Source: Branchiostoma floridae
Taxonomy: Eukaryota; Chordata; Leptocardii; Amphioxiformes; Branchiostomatidae
Assembly: GCF_000003815.2 (NCBI RefSeq)
Contig: NC_049992.1
Span: forward strand, 13,493,105-13,557,104
DNA: 64,000 nucleotides
Reading direction: 5' to 3'
Positions 53,501 to 64,000 of the stretch are shown piece after piece. The notes below the pieces were generated by a model. The model did no database searches. It was given only the letters and a program-made list of their open reading frames with translations, and was not told the DNA's origin. A program made the position numbers and the translations under genes. Within the stretch, counting starts at the first letter, position 1. Each line of letters begins with the position of its first letter.

Positions 53501-55946
53501 AGATATGCCATGTAACACGGTCTACAACGTACAGACTGTTTTGAGTCTTATCATGGTTTGATTCTCAGAGCAGAAAACAGTGTTAATGTGTACACAACCG
53601 TGAACAACCAGGTTGAAGTCTTTTTAAACAATACAGGAATGGATTTAGGTTTCGTCGTTTTCTCAGGTTATACTAGTAGTACGCTAAATTATAATAATGT
53701 AATCATATATAATAACAATAACAAAAACTTCACTTAGACTTAAGGCGAACAAGGTTTACCTAAATTTGAAAGATGAGGGGCACAATTCTCTTACTATCAG
53801 TTCACACAGAGAAACTATCAGAAGTGCGATCAATGCGACCATCCTCCCAACATCTGTTTGGAGATTACCGTTGCCCTACCCTTGACCCACAATGTTCCTA
53901 CATTTTGCCCATTTTGTGTTACGCGCATGTTTCCATTTGTTAAAAAATCCCTTTGAAATAGCCCCATGGTCCATGGATTGTTCTCCGACTTGCCTCCAAC
54001 ACATCTGCACACAATGAGGTTGCCGGGTGATGTGGCCCCGCGAGCCGGACACCTGAACATTCCGCCCGGTGACGACAGCTTGCTCCCACCTTTCAAAAAC
54101 CTATTATCGGCGCGTGGGGGAATGGTGGCCAGATTTTTAATAACTATGTAGTGACTGAGGAAGGCGGGGGAAGTGACTCGTAATGGGTCCGATATTTGCA
54201 TGATGACAATGACTTCCATCCATAGAGTGTGTGATGTTTTGTTCTGGCTGCCAGACGCCACCAGCCGCCTTCTATTGTTACTAAAATGCCGTTGGTGTGT
54301 GAACGGTAATTTTTTTCTAGTCAGAAACATTTCCAAGCATGTGAATGGACGATATTTAGATCCCTGATGGGAGTTTTATATGCGGACTGTCGTGTGTGTT
54401 TTATTGTTCAATCGTCCTCTGGGAGACCGTCGTCCCAATGACCGTCATGCAAAAGGACGCGTAAAGTTCTTACGACAAAAGTGGCTCTGGCGTCCAAGGG
54501 GAATCTCCTGCGTCCCTGCAGGGGAGCGGCTTTACGATGCCGCAGTGAGCCCGAACACCGCTGCACAGTCGTCACGCAAGGCGACACGTAACGCTCTTAC
54601 TTCGGAAAATCTCCTGACATGTCCTTCGTATCACTTCGGCACTCTCCGTCGGCGGTCGGTGGTGTCGCCAGACCCGCTGTGAGAGAAGCGATCTGCGAGG
54701 CACGGCATAACGTTATTAGTGCAGATAAATCACGTTGTCTCTGCTGTTCTGTGGAGAGACGCCTATAACAAACTCAGCAGGTGTTTCTGGAGTCGAATAA
54801 AAAAGATATGAACATTATATCCCCTCAACTTGTCGCACAAAAGTAGTCGTTTAATACTAACATCAGTTATACTAGTTGATAACGTCATTAAAACCAAATC
54901 TCTGCTTTTACTTTCTTGAAATTATTTCCTTGCACAAACGTTGACAATTGATCCATATGGACCTTTTAAAAACTTCAAACCAGATTCACTAAAAAGTTTG
55001 CGCCTTTCTGTGGAAAAGTGGACTATTCCAAAGCGTGGAACGAAGAAAGGCGACATGGCTAATTACGCATGGTTGTTCTCCTAATTAAGCCTGTTCTGTT
55101 ATCCTATCATCTGCAGAAGATGGATTGTGTCGTCCCCAACAAAGTGTCATAATGATAGTCTCTGTAATTGTAGGGCACGGTAATAATATGGGAGGATGTG
55201 ACGGAAGAGTCACCGCAACAGTCTTCAGACTTCAGCACCTGGTATATTCGTGTATGAGTAAGAAGAGGTCTTCTCTCATGTCTTGTATCTCTTCAAGAAG
55301 ATTTTAGGAAGACCTCATGAGTCTCTTGTTGTAAGCAGGTAATATCGTCAAGTATAAACCCCTTGCTTGTAAATGAAACACATTAAGAAACTTCAGTAAA
55401 ATTTGATAAACTAAACATAAACAGAATGTATCAAGTAGACCCTCTTGGTTGCCTTTCCCGGCTAGATATATGGACGATCACTGTGCGAGTGTGCACTGAC
55501 CAAAATATGGTTTGCGTAACTGTTGATACCATTTATTGTCATTATATTTTTTTCAAATATCTAGTATCATCAGTTAACTACGATGTAATAGAAAAACTAT
55601 CTGTAAGTTCGTCTTCACATGCTTTGAGAATATGGAAGAAGCATAGAATATAAATTCAGATATAAGTAGGGCACAGAACATTCTCTTTGTATGTAACTGT
55701 ATTCAGCCCCAACGGGGCATGAATATGCAGTGAACTTCATTGTCATTGTCTTTAATTGGAAAATGATGCAAGATGTAAAAACATGATTCAAAAGACAATA
55801 AATAATACAAAACATATCTACGAAATTCGTTGAGCAATTTGCCAAATCTCTGGTTGCTCAGCGGTTGTAGCGCAGTCGCAGCATCTCGTGGAAAATCCGG
55901 GTTCACACATACTTGGGTATATACTCCAATCCATACAAGGTCCCAG

Positions 55947-56144
55947 TAGCCTCTAACGTTAACAGGCTCCACAGGTCGCTGGAAAAATAGAAATTGGACA
56001 AATAAAGACACATAACATGCCAGAGGAGTTAAATGGTCGCAAACCAAACTCCTCGGACAGCTAACTCCTCTGGCATGTTATGTGTCTATATTTGTCCAAT
56101 TTCTACTATTTTTTTCAGAGATCTATGGAGCCTGATAGAGGCTA
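55947..56144. mobile_element. Long hairpin (foldback) MITE
   Basis: An 85-bp left arm (55947-56031) and an 83-bp right arm (56062-56144) are close reverse complements around a loop of about 30 bp. The ends are TAGCCTCT and its near complement AGAGGCTA. No flanking target duplication is evident. The shared TAG-CTA termini resemble the other MITEs in the window. Confidence 0.8.
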
Positions 56145-59100
56145 AGTAAAGATTTCCAGATTTTAATATATTCGCACGTGTGAACCCGGCTTTAGGCATC
56201 CGTATTGTCTCAGTCTCAGCGTGCATTGACCATTGTCACTGAAGGCAAACTCTGGGAGTTTTCGCAAGACAGACAGACAAATAGTCGACAGACCTGAAAA
56301 GTTTCAAGAGTAGTAATTGGTTTAACTTTTGTAAAAAGAAAATGGCTGGAAGGAATTCCTGGCGTCTAGGTTGGTTACAGTCAATGAAAACGTCATTTAT
56401 GATGTTCAGTTTGCAATACATGATGCAGTTGGGTAATATAACATTTGTAACAGAAAAATTACTTCCATTTCGACTTTTATGAGTACTCATATACCACACG
56501 ATTGTAACCGTGCAACTGGAGAGTTCTGTACAGTGAAGTGTACCTATATTTCAGTCGCTCGCAATTGTCATGAAATAATGACATTTTCGTCCTTGTGCAG
56601 TGACTCTTGTAAACGTCCCAGCTTGTGGCAGGTATCACGGGGAAGGTCTGTCACAACTTCTTGCACAGAAAACTCATCATGACCGAAAGAAGGAGTAATC
56701 GTAGTCTATCACAGTTACTCTCCAAGCAAACGTCCCAGCTTGACTCTCCCCACATAGCCCGCAGCCGGAAACGCGCCAGCGCCCGCTGAAAACTTTGTCA
56801 GGCCCAATGACAAACAGGTAATTACTTCTGGATAATGTCCTTTCTGTCCTTCTGCTGACTTCTAAAGACGCAGCTTGAGATGGGATCCCATGTCGCATTT
56901 CAGACAAGTCGTCACGGAAACGCACGAATAACAAGTCTAACCGCCTTAGTCCCCCCGTCCCCTGCCGTCCCACTACAGGCTCGCGGGAAGATCCCAGCTT
57001 GAGGTACCAAAAGTAGCTCCTGTCACCCAACTTTTCACAGAAAGTTCGTCATGCGCAATGACATGGAATGTGCTTAGCAGGAAATCCGCCGACGTGCCCG
57101 CTGTGCGAGGAGGAAGATCCGCTCTCCAGGCGATGTCACTCGTTAGACGTTACTTTGCGTTGGTCGTGGTTCAAAGAGATGACTATAAATTATCTCTACA
57201 AAGTCGAGAGGATCCACCAGGCTCAACACTAGTGTGCCCTCCGACACGTCATCCCGAGTGTTAGGGCCTGAATGATGACTTGATGGGCTGTATGTGGATG
57301 TGACGCTGACCTGGGGGCATATGACTGACATCCACGGCTTTGCTTCAATGTAAGGTGTTTGGTAGGGATTCCCGGGGACAGAAGTGCGACCTCATTCAAC
57401 ACAAATCAAAGTCACCTTTCTCTGACAGCGCGCAAAGTTACGCGTCAGCTCTAGTTTTACGTTTAACCCAAAGTTTAGCAAATCTCCTCTTGAGGTAAAT
57501 CCTCAGTGTTATGTACGCGCAATATTAGCCTACAGGTTGTGGTTGGCATTCTTCCCTTCCTCTAACTAAAGATTGAAAAGTTTCTGGTGAAAACTTGAAA
57601 TCCAGACATTCTCCCAATCTCTCCTATCTGCCACTCCACCTTTCAGTCTATAACGTCTGAACGAGTTAATTTGTTTTTATTTCCCTCACAAAGCTGCTAT
57701 CTGGGGCCGTTGTGGAACTCTATTATGCCTCCGGTTTTCGTCGTAATCTCCTTTGCGAGAGATCTGCACACGGACAAAGCGAAATGACCCTCTCCAACAA
57801 CATTAACAGTCAATTCATTACCGTCCGACACGATTTCTTGCAAAGACGGGGTCCCCGGAGCATCGTGGCGCGCGCAGATAACAACTGGTGCTCGGCAAAT
57901 AGATGGGAACGCGCGCATTCTGCCCCGCTTCCTGCCACGCATTGGCTAATCAGCCGGAGATAAGGTAATCGGTACTTAACGTTCGCCTATATCGCTGCGC
58001 TGGGAATATCGCCGGTGCGACAGCCTTTCCTGGCGGGCTGCATTTCTGCTTTATAGATGGAGGGAGAAGGAAGAAAGATGGGGTTCTCCAGACTCCAGGG
58101 AGAGTTATGAGTGCTGAATTACAATGACTTCCGCCTGGTGCAAAGAGAACATCGTTCTATCCATGACTGATTTCTATTCAGAGTTCCGTCATTATTCCGA
58201 ACTACATTGTCCCACCCATACAAGGACAACGTTATCATCTCGTAATGACTTGATTTTGAAACGTGCCCCGTTTTCCACGTAGACGGCATTGATTGAAACG
58301 CATCTCGTGATCGCCCGACGGAAAACGGTTTGGGACGTGCAGAATTCTCAGAGGATATTAGTAATTATCTCTAATGTGAAAGCGATAACAGCCACTGAAA
58401 GTGAAAGTACGATCCCACTTGGACTGTTAATCGCTCGATTGGTGTCGATACAAGCCTCGTTAGTGACGTAGCCTTCAGAAGGTATTATGACTAACGGAAG
58501 TGTTATTAGATGTGAAAGGTGCAAGGTTGGAAACAATTGAGCTGCCCCCCTCCCACGCACCATTACCAATGTTTTATACATCTATCATAAAATCATGCCG
58601 TTTAGCATACAGCTGATTCACTTTCACTCCAATGAAACGAATCCTCCTACTCTGTGTGTTTTATGATTTGCAGGCCATTCCGTAAATTCACAAAACGAAT
58701 ATTAAAATGCATTTCCATGGCACATTAATGTGTGATCATCAGTATTAAATCGATGTACGAGCTGTTAAACAAGGTTTTTGTTTCCTTGACTTGTTCTTCA
58801 CGATTCACCACTTCCCCGCTATCCGTACATGACCGCAGCCAAACGTCTGTTATATAATTACTAGCGGGTGTCTTCCTCTTGCACAGAACTATAGTCTTTT
58901 TGCGCTGAGTAATTTCTCGTGTCAATGGATTATACGGTGGTTGGGCTCTGTTTGGCAACTCTGACAAAACGCCAGTAAAAGGCGTGGAACACGCGTGCGC
59001 TTCCTCCCAATTATTCGGAGGGCAGATTAGAATAATTAATACAAATAGACCGGAGTGCTGCACTTTATGTTAGCATTAAAGCACGGAATCGCAGTTGGTT

Positions 59101-61110
59101 ACACTACAGCGCCAGGTTTTTGTGTGGGGAAGAAAACAAACTAACGGGGTTTGCAGGTAGGGGCATGCGTGTCAGCGGCGAGTACACACTGCCATGACCC
59201 TCCTGTCATGCCCAAACATGTGGGAACGGGCCTTCTCGTAAATAAGGATTACTCAAATGAACACAAACAAATTAAGACCTTAATTCTAGCCTATTTTAAG
59301 ACATAATTCTTAAATCTTGCTAGTAATCCGTACACTTGTTCGTGTCAACAAAAAAGTTGATGATCTCAAAATTCCTAGAAGTAAGGTGTGATGTAAACAA
59401 ATAGTAGATTAATCTCATGATCCACAGGATGAGATATCTCCAGGTTTAAATGTAACGGACACTCTCTAGCAGGTGTACGTCATCAAAATCGGCCAATCAG
59501 CTGATTTTATGGTAGGATTTCAACACATCCATAATCAAAACATCTCGACAGGAAGCAGGTAAGGTGGTGGTGTCAAGTGCGTGCTGCAGAACGGGACATT
59601 GTCACCAAGACGTCCCATATGGTCTCTTCACTGGCACAATGGGAAAAGACTCAATATTCATTCGATTGTCTCTTAAGAGTCTTATGCTTGTCTTGGACAA
59701 TAAAAAGAAGACAATGGTAGTGTACAAGTGTGTTTTCTAGTAAACGTACTTAGTATAGCCAACTAAGGTCTTATCATGGGCATTCTATGTAACTAATATT
59801 TTGCTACTGTCTAAACTAGGCAAGGTTCACTAGCATGTTTCTCATGAGCCTAAAAAAACTGACAACATTCATGATCGTTCATGGACATGGGTACTCCATT
59901 GATTGTGACGGGAACACCTTTGGACAAGAAATTCATATAATCTTTTTTTCATTGTATCATTACAACATAGATAGAAGCAATAAGAATTATATTCCTTCCA
60001 TAAGAATTATATTCCTTCCACATATTTTACTTATCTGCATGTTGTTGTGAGCCATAATTCATGTAAGACTTCAAGTAAAGACGTACTGAATAGAGCTATT
60101 ACGAGTTGGATGAATGATGGGAAGAATTAGGAATAGATGAGTGAATAGATGGATAGCTGGATGAATGATATCTGTTGCTATGAAATGAAGCGTTTTCTCC
60201 TGAGTTGATAAGAATATTGGGATGTTTCTGAACCAGAAGACAAGGCCTGTCCCTGTCGGCCGAGCTTGATGACACCGTTCCCACGTGCGACATGTGCACC
60301 ACACGGGGCCAGAGTTCCGGTGCACCCAGGGCGGATGTCAGACCGGGTCAGGGCGAGGATTCACCGCGCGAACAAAACACTCTCTCTTCTTCCCTGCCCC
60401 GAGCGGCATCAGTCAACCTGTCCCGCTCTCAGTCCGACATCAGGACGATTCGTCACAGCCCCGCCGCGCAACGCGATCTCCCACCTAATTAATCGGACAT
60501 TTACGTCCAGTTATGACCGCTGGAGAATGTACCTGACATTTTCTACACACGTTTCGATTCTGTCTGAAATCGCATTATCGTCTAAAATGGAGAAACGCTC
60601 CAGGAAGTGCCATATTAAATCATGACAAGACTTGCGGTCCCGTTTTGTTTGATGTTGTGTGTACCTTTAGTGGGGTCGTGTTCAAGACGCGTTTAGAATC
60701 CTGTGGGAAACAGGTTCACATACTATAAATACTGGCAGGATGTCAGGTACCCGCCGAGTGATACGTCCCAAATGGAATAGTTTCAAATATCAGGTGTCCT
60801 AGCCCTCCTGGCCGTTTGTCACGGAAGAAAGGTGTGCCAAAAACCGCACACGATCACAAACATCGTCAGTTGCACCTTAAAAAATGGGAAGTGCGTGACA
60901 AGTGTTCGCGTATTGAATGAAGTGATGAATTTCAAAAGGTGGGAGTTTTGGAGTGATTTCATACTCAGCTGCAAAGTTTAAAGTTCCCACAGCGGTACCC
61001 CGCCCTATACGAAGCGACCAAATCCAACCCAGATGTTCCTCGTCCCAAACTCCAACTTGTGTGTGCCGAGGGCCAAAATCTGTCACAGAAGTGCGGCATC
61101 GACGAATCGA

Positions 61111-61155
61111 CCAATCGGAAGAGTTTTTACCTTGCCCCGCCCATCAGCGACCAAT
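61111..61155 (+). promoter_or_regulatory. Two CCAAT boxes upstream of Pax3/7
   Basis: CCAAT occurs at 61111-61115 and 61151-61155, each within a GACCAATC-like context, 80-120 bp before the TATA box. Confidence 0.5.
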
Positions 61156-61232
61156 CAGCGTGGAGACAATGTGACAAGGAGTAGAATTAGCTTTACAAAG
61201 TAGGCGCGATCACAAAAGGGGTCACACTTTTA

Positions 61233-61238
61233 TATAAA
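61233..61238 (+). promoter_or_regulatory. TATA box of Pax3/7
   Basis: TATAAA within TTTTATATAAAGTGG, 111 bp before the first ATG of Pax3/7. This spacing would give a leader of about 80 bases. Confidence 0.65.
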
Positions 61239-61343
61239 GTGGCCGTTCCAAACTGCGTGTGATTACACCTTGCAAGGAAAACACAGCAAGGAACTCCTGT
61301 GAGGCCTTCTGACTTGTCGTGGACACACGTAAGGACCGCAGCC

Positions 61344-63001
61344 ATGATGATGCGACCGGGGGCCACCGCCACCTACCGCCCGCCTTTCCCGTTAGAAGGT
61401 GAGACCAACGATCCGGTCTTTTGTCACATTGCTACTGTATGTGTGTGTGTTTGTGTGTGTAGTTCCATGTGTTAGTCCTACTGAAGTAGCCTACTGGCTT
61501 GTTGTTTTCCTGGTTAAGTCCATAAGTGGTGGACAGTCGCTCGGTAACGACGAGGACTGTCCTATGACATGTGTCCCATTACCGTTCAGCGGTGTAGAAC
61601 ACACGTGTATGTATGTACCACACATGTCTGTATGTCGACACTATGTTCAATATGCTGTCCGCCTGGGCGAACTTTACCTTCAAGAGGGCAACATTTTATA
61701 AGTTGATGTAATAATATTTGGCTAGCTTTTCGTCAGGAGGCGAAACCTCCCCCTTGTTGTACTCCAACACTTCCTTTACGTCACGAGTGGTCATGAGTTT
61801 CCTTTGTTTCTCCCCTGCACACTTGTGTGCAGCATACCTTCTGTGTTCGAGCCTTGATCTCTGGCAATAGGTGAAAAGTTGAGAAATAAAGAAGCGAAAT
61901 TGAAGAAGCCTATACACACTCGCGTATCATGAACCCTAAAGTCATCTTGTCAACACAACGGCTTATCTTAACAAGAAGATAATTGGCGAGATTTACAAAT
62001 TAACAGATCTTAGTTCTCCTAATTCGTTTGTCGCAAACACCGCTGCCATTGTGTGAAGAGGCAACACCTTCCATGGATATGAAAATGTGTATTGTTGTGA
62101 CTTCCTCGTCTCCCTTTTCTCGGCGCCTTACTACAACAAACAAATCCCTGAAACATACGAAAACCCGAGAACAACAAGGAAATAATGCTTATCCTATTAT
62201 CTCTCCTACCATTTCTTCTTACCCAGTAGTTTGCTTGTTTCTATGAAATCGCGTATTTGATGCTTATTAGCAAAATAGCTTTGCCGTGAAGATAAAATTA
62301 TGAATTGTATGAATGAAAACGGGAGGGTGTCTCAGTTGTAATCTTTATCGTTTGGTTCTACGGATTTCCGACGTAATATAAGATCTGTAAGTTTAGCTGA
62401 GAAAGATTTGAACTGCTCGGCGACCACGAGACTTGGGTAGTTTGTTCCGTTCCTCTCTCACCACAAAACTCGATGGCATTATTCTTCGTGCTACCAGGGC
62501 AGGGTCGTGTGAACCAGCTCGGGGGAGTCTTCATCAACGGCCGCCCGCTGCCCAACCACATTCGGCACAAGATCGTGGAGATGGCCGCCGCCGGGATCCG
62601 GCCCTGCGTCATCAGCCGCCAGCTTCGCGTGTCGCACGGCTGCGTCTCCAAGATCCTCTGCCGCTACCAGGAGACCGGCTCCATCAAGCCGGGCGCCATC
62701 GGCGGCAGCAAGCCGCGCGTCGCTACACCCGAGGTGGAGAAGAAGATCGAGGACTACAAGAGAGACAACCCCGGCATGTTCAGCTGGGAGATCCGGGACC
62801 GGCTGCTGAAGGACGGGATGTGTGACCGCAGCACCGTCCCCTCCGTCTCGTCCATCTCACGCATTCTCCGCGGAGGGAAGGGCGACGGCCGCCGCAGCGA
62901 GGATGGCGACAGCGAGGACGAGCGGAGGGACGGCGAGGACGGCGAGAAGAAACGGTCCCACAGCATCGACGGCATCCTGGGCGAGAAGGGCGGCTGTCGA
63001 G
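61344..63001 (+). CDS. Pax3/7: Pax3/7 transcription factor, 5' part (paired domain and octapeptide)
   Basis: Exon 1 (61344-61398) encodes [18 protein letters not shown], close to the MMRP..FPLE start of vertebrate PAX3 and PAX7. Exon 2 (62498-63001) holds the whole paired domain from [12 protein letters not shown] through SSISRILRG, then an acidic linker and the octapeptide HSIDGILG at residues 173-180. It ends in phase 1 at a GTGAGT donor. The homeobox exons lie beyond the window. Two points differ from vertebrates: the paired domain is not interrupted by introns, and KPRVATPE lacks the Gln that alternative splicing adds there. [10 protein letters not shown] replaces EMAHHGIRPC. The protein is a nuclear DNA-binding regulator of neural-plate-border, neural and muscle progenitors in chordates; its role here is by homology. 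Three ATGs in a row leave the exact start open. Confidence 0.95.
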
Positions 63002-64000
63002 GTGAGTACGTACCTGAGGTGTACACCTGTAACGACCTGACCAGCCCACAGCGCTGACCTAAGATAATAGGATGTTCGTCCGGAATTTCGGTATTTCAAG
63101 TGTGAAATTGTAATCTGGACGTTTTTCTCGCCGATTTATTAGGGCGATAATTACATTACACCTTCAAAGAGCGATCATTCGGTGCCAATTATCAAATCAT
63201 GGTATATTTGTTAACACGGGCAAACCTTTGGCGGGGTAGTTAAGTTTATTACATACTTCCAAGAGCTACCCGAAACCATGACTGTTTACAAGAATCGACA
63301 TTAGCTTCAGATGGAATTACATTTTCACGGGACGAAAAAAATGACAAGAATCTCAACATACAACAACGAACTGATTGAACCCTGTCGGTACATTAAAAAG
63401 GGAAACGATTCACTTGCAAAACAATGTCATCTGATGCATATCTTGATATCGAGTTACTAGAAATCGTGATTCACTGTTGATTGGAGGCTATTTGACATTG
63501 CGGTAGAAAAATTCTGTCCTGAAAGAGAAATATTCTTCGTCATCGCTCGGTTTGAAAATTATTATAAAGCATTTCCCAATAGAGCAGATTTTTACGAATT
63601 GCATATTTGTGACAAATGATCTATAAAAATTCAGAACATGTAAAACAGACGTACTGAAGAACAGCATCTGTATCAGTTTTATTTGAAGTTTTCTCAACCA
63701 AAATACAGAAAGCGATAATCGTCTACATGTTCAGATATAACTAGTTTTAAATTGCTCGACAGCTTGGGTAGCGACAATCCAAGGATTTCCCGTTTTTTTT
63801 TTTAAACAAATTATACAGATATCGTGAAAACACAAGGTTTTAACATTGTTCTACAAGATTTGATAAAATAAGGGACGTCGGAAATTCATAGCAACCTTAA
63901 ATCGTTACATCTCCTTTGTTCTTGCTTGGCGCGTCAGTTGTTATACCAAAGTGTAACGGTAAATGGTGTTCTTGGCTTCTAGACAAACAAATGAACTGTT
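63002..64000. other. Start of Pax3/7 intron 2
   Basis: AT-rich sequence with no exon recognised; it continues past the window edge. Confidence 0.6.

Overview
The window reads as a piece of a cephalochordate (amphioxus, Branchiostoma-like) nuclear genome. The reasons are compact intron-containing genes with GT-AG junctions, a chordate Pax3/7 paired-box gene, a cluster of chordate muscle-type and cytoplasmic-type actins, and many small inverted-repeat elements and tRNA-derived SINEs between and inside genes. Four runs of exactly 100 N (12467-12566, 33953-34052, 43866-43965, 45897-45996) are scaffold gaps of unknown true size. The species call is an inference; the gene families are read directly from translated exons.

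Layout. (1) 1-6647: an almost full-length CR1/L2-type non-LTR retrotransposon. ORF1 carries a J-like domain, a CxxC finger, a coiled coil and an SGNH-type esterase. ORF2 carries an apurinic endonuclease and a reverse transcriptase separated by one in-frame TGA. (2) 6808-16160: three tandem copies of a secreted alpha/beta hydrolase of the chlorophyllase family. Copy A has only its last exon, just downstream of the retrotransposon. Copy B lacks its last exon at a sequence gap. Copy C is complete in seven exons. (3) 18217-20501, minus strand: a BAG1 co-chaperone with ubiquitin-like and BAG domains; its last coding exon was not found. (4) 20502-29237: 8.7 kb with no gene I can recognise. (5) 29247-49956: four actin genes, three on plus (one divergent, two muscle-type) and one on minus (cytoplasmic-type). 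Between them lie a tetranucleotide minisatellite, a ~195-bp tandem satellite with an inverted copy, and decayed retroelements. (6) 49957-61343: a long gene-poor interval leading to (7) the 5' part of Pax3/7 (two coding exons), which runs off the right edge before the homeobox.

The genes do not form one pathway. The main themes are local tandem duplication (hydrolases, actins) and heavy mobile-element traffic. The most notable items are the J-like domain in the retrotransposon ORF1, the chlorophyllase-like gene array in an animal, the intron-free Pax3/7 paired box fixed in the Q-minus form, and the satellite array with an inverted copy that resembles a foldback element. All splice structures were built by eye from reading frames, splice sites and paralogue comparison. 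No database search was possible.
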